Positions 6,902 through 14,285 of a DNA stretch of 20,843 bases are shown here, piece by piece. Origin of the DNA: a virus. The stretch lies in IMG/VR virus record IMGVR_UViG_3300023180_000497, positions 1-20,843 of that record; one strand, written 5' to 3'. Under the pieces are notes generated by a model, which ran no database searches, was not told the DNA's origin, and worked only from the letters and a program-made list of their open reading frames with translations. How positions within the stretch are numbered: the stretch's first letter is position 1; each line of letters opens with the position of its first letter. The translations under genes were made by a program, and so were the position numbers.

Positions 6902-9900
6902 TTACTCGAAGGTTACGCCGCTGTTTGTTATGACAAAGTCGATTGAAATAAATTCTACCGCTCTCGTTGGAACAACAACGATTCTACCATTCATTCTATT
7001 TTGTTCTGCATCTTGTGCTGTGTTATTCGTGCTATCGCAAATAACTTTAAATTGCTCTATTCCTGCCTGTAACTGAATTAACGCAAGAAGAGGTGTTACT
7101 TGATTCACAAATCTTGAGCGAGTTGCTGCGTTATTAGGCTCAAACAAGAATCTATCAGCCGCACTTGACACCTGACGCTTGATCTCCAACATGAGACGTC
7201 TTACGTTCACTCTATCTAGAGCAGATTTTGCAAACTGGAGCGTCTTCTGGCCGAAAATCACGAAACCATTGTTCGGGAAAACGGCTATCGGATTGATTCT
7301 TGCGTCATACAAAGTGTCTCTGTCTGCAGACGTCAATCTAGACTCAACATTAGAGACAAAGTCCATTCCTCCTCTGTTGAAACCTGCCGGTGCATACCAA
7401 GGAAATGATACTTTATCGTTGAAAGCAAGAGTTCCCATAGCTGCCACAGACGACGGAACTTTAACAACTCTGTTGTTAACTGGATCTTCTATGTGTACAT
7501 CCGGGAAGTACGTTGCACCGTAATTATTGTCAATTGCTCTACTTTCAAACTGTTCAGAAGTTTCTCTAACATCAACCTTCGCTGTACTGTCATCGTAAAG
7601 TCTATTTCCGGCTTCGTCGTACTTCAATGAATCTAAGAGATAAATGGCTTTTGAATAATCTCTGACTTTTTCCAGTGCATGGTCTGTTACGAAAGTCTCT
7701 CTAACACCTGGGATTGCAAGTATGTTGATATTTGAGGACATTGGATCAGTCATGATATCAACAGCACTTCGAAGAGTGGCATTAGAATTGCTCTTTCTTC
7801 CGAAACCACCTTGATTTTTATTTCCCACTAAAGGCATCCCAGTCGGTCCTGTTGATTCCTGAGATAGACCTCCTGTATCCGAAGAAAATGCTCTGTCACG
7901 GAGAAGATAGAGGTCCTTGTCAAGGATGTTAAGACCATCGAAGCCCCCGTGGAAAACATTAGTAAACTTAGCGTATGTTGTGAATCTATTGAACAGGACT
8001 GCATTCTTGTGAATCAAAGAAGCTAGCGTAAATCTGTTGCTAACTGTGCCATCCGAAACTGTGTATGTATTTCTATCAGGCGCTCCGTTTCGGATGTAAG
8101 CAGCTTCAAGCATGTGTTCGCTCGAAGAACCTGTGAATGCTGTGTCCAAATCGCTGAGCGTGTTGTTCGAAGTTGCATTGTAAAAAGCTACTCTTGCAAG
8201 TGTAAACTTATTAGAATTGAACTCATCTGCACCCGATCCTGTCACTAAGCTGTCAAGCTTTTCGATTCCTTGAAATTTCGTGTAAGATCTTACCAGTTCA
8301 TTTACTGTGTTACCCACGTTGGAATTTAACACTGGGTTGGTAACAGCATCAGATGTGGGTATTCTATGAACGTTAACACCCCAGTAGAATCTTCCGTCCA
8401 CTCTCTCATTTGTGCCGGGTTGCCCTGGCCAAGTCGCTGAGGCATTTCCTTCACCTCGAGTGACTTTAAATCTGTGTGGAAGAGGAGGTACAATTGCGTT
8501 AGCGAGATCCGCCGCTCCTGCGGAGGTGTGCAGACGATCCGTCCCGGCGTTTCCTATCGGCTTTCCGTATGTACCGGTAAGAGCTGTGAGTGAATCTGTG
8601 AGTGAATCTGTTGTCTTTATGACAGGAATCCCCTTAAATCCAAAAGGAAGTGCGTCTCTAGGAACCTCACCACTTTCAACTTGTGAATTCATCTGAATTC
8701 TTATTCTTGAAGAGATGTTCGGATATTTTCCTGAAATAACAAGACGACGTTCAGCAGGATCTTCTTGATCAAAATCGTATCTTACTTTTTTGTCACCAAT
8801 AACTTTGGCGACATATCTTTCGCTTCTTGGATTGAGGTCACATTCAGAATACCTCTCAATTATCTGTGTGGATGTATCCTTGTCATCAAAAGCTCGAAGC
8901 TGGACTTCAAAAGTTCCAAATGGATTGTTTGGATCTGTAGACGCTCTCAAATTCGCTATCGATATCTTAAATTTATCGTTAGCATACGCTCCGTCTGTAA
9001 TGGTCTCGAAGTGAAAGAGATCGTATTCCTTCTTTCCGTAAGGCTGTGATATGAAATTAGAAGTTTTCGGTGTTGTGTATCTCGTATCATATCTTCCGTA
9101 AACGTGCTGAGCGTTAAATCCACTGGCTAAGGTTGACAAAGAACCCGATGCTAATCCAACTGTATCAACGCCGGCGGACGCTTTAATAGGAGCAAGTTCA
9201 TGTTCGACTGCATAGTCAAGATAAAGCAAATGTTTTGTTTCCTGAAACTTAAGAGGATCTGTGTTCAAAACTCTGCTGATGTAATGACCGTCTTTTGGAT
9301 CAAGTGAAGCTGTGAGAATTCTAATCCCTGGATTTCCATCGTCGTTAGAAAATGATGCTCCAGAAGCACTTACCACCATTTTAAAATATTTGGTCTCAGA
9401 AAGCTGACTTCCGATTTTACCTACTTCAGCTCCAGCTACTTTGGCATCTGTTGTCGTGTACTGTTGATCATGATCAAGTAATTGGATTGTTGCATCTGTT
9501 GTCGTAAAAATCACGCCTCGAACGAGTTGAACATCGGCGTCTCCAGTACTTTGATTGTCTGTAAAGACTGAATATGCAGCTGCTTCATGTGTGACAGGTT
9601 CATGCTCAGCTGTTAAAAAGAAAACATCACCCTTAGAAGAATTGTTGGCAGTTACTTCTGATCCTGAGATTCTGAATCCTGCATTTTTCACGTAGCCATA
9701 TTGTTCTGTATTTCCAATGTCTGCGATAGACTCATTGGCGCCGGCGCCTAGGACTCTCATATAAGTCAATGATGTTCGATGCTTTAAAAATTCTCTTACA
9801 GCATACGGACCAAATCTATCTGGGTGTAGTGTTCCAAATCTAGATTCGAAATCTGCGAACGATCCTACAGTTACGGGGACAAATGCAGGACCGAATTCTG

Positions 9901-10006
9901 CAGTGCCAATTACACCTGCAGGGGTTCCGACAGGCGTTATTTGTCTCGACGAGAGATCTATCTCCTGTTCAAAAAAACCGGGTGATCTAAATGTTTGCTC
10001 AGCCAT
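6902..10006 (-). CDS. Tail sheath protein, copy B (gp18-like, 1034 residues)
   Basis: A second full-length sheath protein immediately upstream of copy A, separated by about 41 bases with its own AGGAG before each start. The N-terminus (FRSPGFFEQEIDLSS, PAGVIGTAEFGPAFVP at 29-44, RFGPYAVREFL) and C-terminus (WYAPAGFNRGG, INPIAVFPNNGFVIFGQKTL, ALDRVNVRRLM near 929-939, VEFISIDFVITNSG) carry all the conserved sheath elements, so it is not a decayed copy. The middle also aligns with copy A, for example DPNNPFGTFEVQLRAF against ENNPYGTFDLAVRYF, but with many changes and indels, including a 12-base tandem repeat coding TDSL twice. The divergence points to an old duplication kept by selection, perhaps for a mixed or layered sheath, a distinct collar or baseplate-proximal ring, or alternative outer surfaces. 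Confidence 0.92.
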   Translation of the reverse strand: MAEQTFRSPGFFEQEIDLSSRQITPVGTPAGVIGTAEFGPAFVPVTVGSFADFESRFGTLHPDRFGPYAVREFLKHRTSLTYMRVLGAGANESIADIGNTEQYGYVKNAGFRISGSEVTANNSSKGDVFFLTAEHEPVTHEAAAYSVFTDNQSTGDADVQLVRGVIFTTTDATIQLLDHDQQYTTTDAKVAGAEVGKIGSQLSETKYFKMVVSASGASFSNDDGNPGIRILTASLDPKDGHYISRVLNTDPLKFQETKHLLYLDYAVEHELAPIKASAGVDTVGLASGSLSTLASGFNAQHVYGRYDTRYTTPKTSNFISQPYGKKEYDLFHFETITDGAYANDKFKISIANLRASTDPNNPFGTFEVQLRAFDDKDTSTQIIERYSECDLNPRSERYVAKVIGDKKVRYDFDQEDPAERRLVISGKYPNISSRIRIQMNSQVESGEVPRDALPFGFKGIPVIKTTDSLTDSLTALTGTYGKPIGNAGTDRLHTSAGAADLANAIVPPLPHRFKVTRGEGNASATWPGQPGTNERVDGRFYWGVNVHRIPTSDAVTNPVLNSNVGNTVNELVRSYTKFQGIEKLDSLVTGSGADEFNSNKFTLARVAFYNATSNNTLSDLDTAFTGSSSEHMLEAAYIRNGAPDRNTYTVSDGTVSNRFTLASLIHKNAVLFNRFTTYAKFTNVFHGGFDGLNILDKDLYLLRDRAFSSDTGGLSQESTGPTGMPLVGNKNQGGFGRKSNSNATLRSAVDIMTDPMSSNINILAIPGVRETFVTDHALEKVRDYSKAIYLLDSLKYDEAGNRLYDDSTAKVDVRETSEQFESRAIDNNYGATYFPDVHIEDPVNNRVVKVPSSVAAMGTLAFNDKVSFPWYAPAGFNRGGMDFVSNVESRLTSADRDTLYDARINPIAVFPNNGFVIFGQKTLQFAKSALDRVNVRRLMLEIKRQVSSAADRFLFEPNNAATRSRFVNQVTPLLALIQLQAGIEQFKVICDSTNNTAQDAEQNRMNGRIVVVPTRAVEFISIDFVITNSGVTFE
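8585..8608. repeat. 12-base perfect tandem duplication inside sheath copy B
   Basis: The plus-strand unit TGTGAGTGAATC occurs twice in a row, adding one copy of the four-residue unit TDSL within the protein (TDSLTDSLTAL). It keeps the frame and lies in the variable middle domain, where the two sheath copies differ most. It probably arose by replication slippage. Confidence 0.8.
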
Positions 10007-10061
10007 CGTATCTCCTAGAGCTTTCTATGCATTTTTTAATTATCATGTTCGTATCAAAAAT

Positions 10062-11348
10062 CTAATCAAGAACTACTCTTAAGACAGTCTCACCTTTTCT
10101 GTTTGTTCTCGTTTTGACGTGAACCTGTTTGGTGATATTCTTTCCTGTGAGTGGATCCTGTTCGTATTCAACAATCCTTGTCCTGTTGTCATCGGAGTAA
10201 GCGCCACCGACTAAGGCATTAGTTTCCAAATCAGGGTTTTGCGCGCCTCGTCTTCCATTAAATATACTACGAGAATCTGAAGCTGCAAACTTTTGTCCAG
10301 TTATACTTTGTCCCGGGAGAGGCTCATCAACAGACCTTAAATCTTCTAGAATATAGTCATTCGGATTATTTGAAGAAATGCCGGCCGGGATGTTAGGATT
10401 AAATTCCTTGTTATCAGATATGATTCCCTCAAATTTTATCTCCGGAGAGGAATAGTATCGTCTTAGAGCACTTTGACTCCCTGGAAACTTTGGATTCACA
10501 ATGTAACCCGGAACTGTCATTGTAAAAGAGTAACGGATTAAGCGCTCATTATCCGTGAACTCATCGAAATTGTTTCCGGGACTTAGATCATCTGAAGCGT
10601 ATCCAACAAACCAATATCCTTTAGGCGTCTCTAGCTGAAAAGTCCTTTGTGAGTATGATTGATACAGTGACATCATTGCTGTTATCATGTCATTCATTTG
10701 CAGCGTATACTGCGCCCATAGCGTAACTTCATATGAAGCAGTAAAATATTTGGGAGGGGGCATCTCAATTATTTCGTAGATGTTCTTTCCAAGACCCGGG
10801 TCTAGAGATTTTTCTGTATCTGGAAAACCTGTGTCTCGTCTTGATGCATTCTTTCCTGGAGCTGCATGTTGGTTAGGATTGTTTTCTCTGTCTTGAAAAG
10901 AATTCGAAGAAGGTAAATCATCAGAATTCTTAAGTCCCATTTTGTTTAATAAACGCTGGTATGTAGGATCTTTTTTTGAAAGCTTTTTCCTAATAACCAT
11001 AGGGACGTTCTGAGCTGTCCCTGCGCCCATGGTCGGTGATTGAGAAATTCCTGTCCTCATTATTGATATCAGGGGAAGGATAAGGGCACCTGCCTTGTCT
11101 CTTAAAGGTTCTTTTCTCCTCAGAACGGCAAATCTCTCTCCTGATGCGAAAATTACCGGTGCTCTTTTTGTCCCCTGTTTATGCTCGTATGTAAATGGCA
11201 TTTGTTTATCAAACAGATCAAAAAGAGCTCTATCAACATCTTCGATTGTGCAAGAAGGAATATCAAAATCATCTGGTATATTTGACCCTTCATACCCAGC
11301 ATTTTGTGAATATGAATCGTTCTTGTTTTTATAATACCTTGTAGACAT
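10062..11348 (-). CDS. Tail terminator / sheath stabiliser (gp15-like)
   Basis: A 428-residue protein read as a member of the T4 gp15 family, the hexameric ring that caps the finished tail and binds the neck. The shared pattern is PVIFASGERF (64-73), LPLISIMR (91-98), a later core with YEVTLWAQYTLQMNDMITAMMSLYQ spread over 206-230 (the T4 protein has a similar YELSIFTRYEDDM segment), and a final strand region RYSFTMTVPGYIVNP. It is longer than T4 gp15 (272 residues) because of an insertion around 110-190 rich in Asn, Asp and Ser and a C-terminal tail of about 130 residues. Its ATG overlaps the stop of the gp14-like gene (TAATG), so the two are translationally coupled. The order 13-14-15-sheath-tube agrees, although the terminase genes that separate 15 from 18 in T4 are absent here. 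Confidence 0.75.
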   Translation of the reverse strand: MSTRYYKNKNDSYSQNAGYEGSNIPDDFDIPSCTIEDVDRALFDLFDKQMPFTYEHKQGTKRAPVIFASGERFAVLRRKEPLRDKAGALILPLISIMRTGISQSPTMGAGTAQNVPMVIRKKLSKKDPTYQRLLNKMGLKNSDDLPSSNSFQDRENNPNQHAAPGKNASRRDTGFPDTEKSLDPGLGKNIYEIIEMPPPKYFTASYEVTLWAQYTLQMNDMITAMMSLYQSYSQRTFQLETPKGYWFVGYASDDLSPGNNFDEFTDNERLIRYSFTMTVPGYIVNPKFPGSQSALRRYYSSPEIKFEGIISDNKEFNPNIPAGISSNNPNDYILEDLRSVDEPLPGQSITGQKFAASDSRSIFNGRRGAQNPDLETNALVGGAYSDDNRTRIVEYEQDPLTGKNITKQVHVKTRTNRKGETVLRVVLD

Positions 11349-12019
11349 TACTCATCTCCGTAAAATGAAGACTTTATAGCATCTTCGTCATCAGATGACT
11401 TTTTAGAAACTTCTTTCGGTCCAGATATTGGAGCGTCAAGAATTCCGTCTTCTTGAAGTTGTCGCTTATCTTCTGTTTTTCCTAACCTATTTTCCTCAAA
11501 CCCTCTCTGCTGAACAAATGTTTCTTGGACTGATCCTTCGTCTGTGTATTGTTCGCTAGTGGGGCCATGAGGAGTTTTGTCAATCTGGCCTATTCGTGCT
11601 TGCTTTCCTGTCACCTTTACACCGATTGCGTGTTCAATCTGGCCGAACGCATTTGATTCGACAACAGCACTAGTTATTTCGAAAAACACGTCACCATAAC
11701 TAAAATAGTCTCCAGATCGAACATCGATATCTCTGTCAAGCAGATCTCTTTCATGAAAAAAGACATTGATCGTGTAGAATTCCTCGTTACCAAAACGATT
11801 CGTTCTTATTTCTTCTGGAAGATATTCAACCCTCGCTTCTATTTCTACGGGTGGGTCAAATATCTTATCAGGAGACTCTTCATAGACATCGTGAACGTTG
11901 CTTAGTTCCTCTCGGACCCTATAATAATAGACTTTTTGTCCCGAGACATCCTTTATTACCTCTTTAGTAAGATCAGATATAAGATCTATTTCCCTAGGAG
12001 TTATGAAAAGTCTTGCCAT
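11348..12019 (-). CDS. Neck protein (gp14-like, head closure)
   Basis: A 223-residue protein between gp13-like and gp15-like genes. Residues about 30-140 are a compact beta-rich domain: KVYYYRVREEL, then FYTINVFFHERDLLDRDIDV (81-100), then SGDYFSYGDVFFEITS (102-117). A statement of orientation or depth such as GDYF..GDVFFEI is usual in head-closure and gp14-type neck proteins. The last 70 residues are acidic and look disordered (RQLQEDGI, KSSDDEDAIKSS). In T4, gp13 and gp14 form the platform joining the filled head to the tail. The call rests on this domain and on being placed exactly between 13-like and 15-like genes. The stop overlaps the next ATG by one base. A generic head-tail connector is the alternative. 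Confidence 0.65.
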   Translation of the reverse strand: MARLFITPREIDLISDLTKEVIKDVSGQKVYYYRVREELSNVHDVYEESPDKIFDPPVEIEARVEYLPEEIRTNRFGNEEFYTINVFFHERDLLDRDIDVRSGDYFSYGDVFFEITSAVVESNAFGQIEHAIGVKVTGKQARIGQIDKTPHGPTSEQYTDEGSVQETFVQQRGFEENRLGKTEDKRQLQEDGILDAPISGPKEVSKKSSDDEDAIKSSFYGDE

Positions 12020-12024
12020 CTATA

Positions 12025-13194
12025 TTATCCCATCGAAATAGCTTTGCCGTTAGGCATAGGAATTTGTCTAAGAATTCTTTGTAGATTTTCTGCTGCAGAA
12101 GCTTCTGACTCTAGCATCTTATCATAAGTCAACTCTTCAAGCATATCGCCTAACTTTGTTTTCAAGTTTTCTTTATCTTCTCTTCCTTGGGATATCAGAT
12201 CTGATCCGTTAAGCTGAAGATCTGCTCCTGGTATTGGAACAGAAGTAAACTTGGATCTTATCAATCCTAAGAGCTCTCTAGAGAGTGCAAGTGCATATTG
12301 TCTGATCCACTGCCTACCAATAGAATTAATTCTATTGTATTGTAGTCTCCCATAAGGTATGTTAGAAAGATTACTAATTCCCTCAATAGATGCATCAGAA
12401 AAAGAAGGATTTAAAGGGTCGGGAGAAAAATGAACTCTGATGAATAGGTTTTGCGGTTCAGAGTTTGTAGGCGTTGGAAAAATTCTGATCTTTGTGCCTG
12501 TTATCTTGTAAGAATAATTGCTCCTTCTTACTCTTGAAGACATATCTAGCATTCCGCCTCTAAGCACATCTTCGAAAACCGGAAGAACATAAAATACTGT
12601 CTCTGGAGTAAATGATTCGAAGCTAAACTCGTTGTTTAAGTAGTTTATAGCAGATGTTGTATCAAAAAATCTATAAGCTGCCTGTGGACTGAAGTGAAAA
12701 ACCTCCATAACCTTCATCTTAGTTTTTGGGTTATTTTTCTCGTTGTCAAAAAGTGCAGTACCTGCTGAATCCTTTAGATCAGAATACAGATCATAATCCT
12801 GCTTTCCCTTCTCTAGCGCAATGGAACCAGAAAGCATATTATAAGAACCACCCATTCCTGCTTCCATAGAATAAGGTTCTGCTCTTCTAAGCATGAACTC
12901 TAGATTTTCTCTAGGGAACTTCTGCTCTGATCCGTCAAGCGAACCAGTTGGCCCTCCAAGAAGATTGGCTAACTGTGATTTAGCTTGATACTGATTTATG
13001 ATTGAACTGTATTCTAGAGCAGATTCTTCTAGGCATGCCCAAATCTGTCTCTTGGTAAGTTCTACACTTAAGATATCATCACCCAGCTTTCTTTTAACAA
13101 ACGTGACAATAGAATCAGCTTCTGACTGAAAGTCGTTATCAGAATCGAAGAAACCAAAGGGCGTAGGATTTAAAATATCAACAAATCTAGACAT
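12025..13194 (-). CDS. Neck protein (gp13-like)
   Basis: A 389-residue protein from the ATG at 13194, chosen over an earlier in-frame ATG at 13221 because GAGG sits five bases before it and MSRFVDILNPTPFGFF reads as a normal N-terminus. The match to T4 gp13 is at both ends: VKRKLGDDILSVELTKRQIW (33-52) parallels the T4 segment with LRRLGAP..NVELT, and RQWIRQYALALSRELLG (about 294-310) followed by IPGADLQLNGSDLISQGRED parallels the T4 segment with DYATALAKELNG and DGQRLIEEA. gp13 binds the head-completion site under the portal. The middle (about 60-280) is larger than in T4 (309 residues in all) and carries VFHFSPQAAYRFFDTTSAI and FVYVLP-like strands. It is first in the 13-14-15 series and ends six bases before gp14-like. 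Confidence 0.8.
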   Translation of the reverse strand: MSRFVDILNPTPFGFFDSDNDFQSEADSIVTFVKRKLGDDILSVELTKRQIWACLEESALEYSSIINQYQAKSQLANLLGGPTGSLDGSEQKFPRENLEFMLRRAEPYSMEAGMGGSYNMLSGSIALEKGKQDYDLYSDLKDSAGTALFDNEKNNPKTKMKVMEVFHFSPQAAYRFFDTTSAINYLNNEFSFESFTPETVFYVLPVFEDVLRGGMLDMSSRVRRSNYSYKITGTKIRIFPTPTNSEPQNLFIRVHFSPDPLNPSFSDASIEGISNLSNIPYGRLQYNRINSIGRQWIRQYALALSRELLGLIRSKFTSVPIPGADLQLNGSDLISQGREDKENLKTKLGDMLEELTYDKMLESEASAAENLQRILRQIPMPNGKAISMG

Positions 13195-13213
13195 GGAAAC
13201 CTCACTAACTATA

Positions 13214-13222
13214 ATTATCACA
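13214..13222 (-). promoter_or_regulatory. Weak extended -10 promoter candidate before gp13-like gene
   Basis: The minus strand reads TGTGATAAT, a TGn extended -10 with a hexamer matching 5/6. No convincing -35 lies upstream. It sits in the 112-base gap between the coiled-coil gene and the gp13-like start, about 20 bases from the ATG. Nothing else is recognised in that gap. Confidence 0.25.
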
Positions 13223-13306
13223 CTTGACGTGACTTACACATGAGTGATCAAAACAAATCGTGTGGACATTTCATTAAGATAAAAATGTTTGCTCTGTTTT
13301 TGAAGA

Positions 13307-13639
13307 TTATTGCATAAATTTTTGAGACCAAGCCCAAAGTGCCATGAGAAACTGCACGACTGCAAAGGTCGTGATTGCCTTCGTCTTAAACATCTTAAGA
13401 TCCTCAACTTCTTTAACTAAAACAGAGAGTTGAGTAGGTGAAACGACATCATCGACTTTTTCTTTCCAGGCTCGAAGCTCATCGACCTTGTCTTCCCTTA
13501 CCTGCATCTTTGCAATTTCTTGCTTGACTTCTTGAAGCTCTTCTTTCAATCCGTCAATATTGCTAGCAAGATTCTCAAGCTCCTTCAGGACTAACCGTGA
13601 ATACTCGTTCCATCCGTTCTGATTCGAATCACTTGACAT
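13307..13639 (-). CDS. Small coiled-coil protein with C-terminal membrane helix
   Basis: A 110-residue protein of unknown function. The start is the ATG at 13639, five bases after GGGAGG; a GTG one codon earlier is too close to the ribosome binding site. Residues about 12-84 form a long heptad-rich coiled coil (EYSRLVLKELENLASNIDGLKEE..., VKEVEDLKMF), and residues about 88-106 are a hydrophobic segment (AITTFAVVQFLMALWAW) with a short tail, so it looks like a C-tail-anchored membrane protein. There is no signal peptide and no lipobox. Small phage proteins beginning WxEYxRLVLxxLExL and ending in such a helix are familiar to me, but none has an established role that I know. The gene overlaps the end of the PAS-domain gene by 11 bases, suggesting coupled translation and a shared job. 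A holin-like or spanin-like role is possible but the long coil argues against a simple holin. Confidence 0.85.
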   Translation of the reverse strand: MSSDSNQNGWNEYSRLVLKELENLASNIDGLKEELQEVKQEIAKMQVREDKVDELRAWKEKVDDVVSPTQLSVLVKEVEDLKMFKTKAITTFAVVQFLMALWAWSQKFMQ

Positions 13640-14189
13640 CACTTCCTCCCGCGGTCATTAAAGAAAATAGTTGACTTTTGCCAATCGCCTCGTTCACCTT
13701 TTTCAAAATATCTTCATGAGTTCCAGATTTTGACTCTGTGAGACTTTTAATCTCTATCAAGGTGTTTAATATGAAGTTGTTAGAAGAGACATCCCACGCA
13801 ATTCCAGAAACTCCTATGACCGTGTCGTGATCATCTCTCCTGGGTGCGATGGTCACATAGTAAGATCGATCGGCTTTTTGGACTAGAATACTGTTTGATG
13901 ACTTGGAAGAATTGATGTGTGTTTTCATGATCTTATCACCAAGATCAGGACAGTCAAAAACCTCCAGAAGAGTTTTTCCTTCTTTGCAAAAGAATCCTTT
14001 GTTTCTCTTTGTTAAAATTTCTCCGGACAAATTTGCAGACCACATACTGACAGGTACGGGAAAGTTTTCTAGGAAATCCTCAAAAAGTCGAAAGTCTCTT
14101 TTGATCTGTACATCTCTATCAGTAAGTACGTCAACCAGAGATTTTAACTCTCCCAATACAGATTGTGTTTGTTTGAATTTCTTAGGCAT
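13629..14189 (-). CDS. PAS-domain protein
   Basis: A 186-residue protein with one PAS-type sensory/interaction domain at about 36-137. The signature runs FEDFLENFPVPVSMWS (strand A, with the usual PxP), GEILTKRNKGFF (strand B and start of the helices), GKTLLEVFDCPDL, then SYYVTIAPRRDD (strand H) and the classic ending VIGVSGIAWDVSS (124-136). PAS domains bind small ligands, haem or flavin, or dimerise. No histidine kinase, GGDEF or DNA-binding domain follows, only helices (NTLIEIKSLT, HEDILKKVNEAIGKSQ). H91 and C68/C80 are present but nothing proves a cofactor. The helical first 33 residues could extend the dimer interface. It is the first gene after the capsid terminator, with only a weak GAG near the ATG, and overlaps the membrane coiled-coil gene. 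It is not a recognised T4 structural protein; acquisition as a signalling or virion accessory gene is inferred. Confidence 0.8.
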   Translation of the reverse strand: MPKKFKQTQSVLGELKSLVDVLTDRDVQIKRDFRLFEDFLENFPVPVSMWSANLSGEILTKRNKGFFCKEGKTLLEVFDCPDLGDKIMKTHINSSKSSNSILVQKADRSYYVTIAPRRDDHDTVIGVSGIAWDVSSNNFILNTLIEIKSLTESKSGTHEDILKKVNEAIGKSQLFSLMTAGGSDVK

Positions 14190-14202
14190 AACTCTTTTAA
14201 GT

Positions 14203-14229
14203 ATGATAGATTTTTCAGTCTCTTCTCAA
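14203..14229 (-). promoter_or_regulatory. Possible promoter between capsid terminator and PAS gene
   Basis: TTGAGA (14224-14229) and TATCAT (14203-14208) on the minus strand each match sigma70 hexamers at 5/6, but the spacer is 15 bases, shorter than ideal. It overlaps the end of the T tract of the terminator, and lies 14 bases before the PAS start codon, so the leader would be very short. Position is the main support. Confidence 0.3.
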
Positions 14230-14260
14230 AAAAAAAGGGGCGTCCTTTTCAGGACGCCCC
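14228..14260 (-). terminator. Rho-independent terminator after the major capsid gene
   Basis: On the minus strand a nine-pair perfect stem (GGGGCGTCC with GGACGCCCC), a six-base loop TGAAAA and nine T follow the capsid stop codon by about 25 bases. This is a textbook intrinsic terminator and closes the head-gene transcript, separating very highly made capsid mRNA from the neck and tail genes. Confidence 0.95.
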
Positions 14261-14285
14261 AGATACATTTTGATCTAAATTTTTA

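Noticed and set aside
13195-13221. Earlier in-frame start (MIIIVSEVS) for the gp13-like protein
   Set aside because: The ATG at 13194 has GAGG at good spacing, while the earlier one has no ribosome binding site and adds nine unconserved-looking residues.
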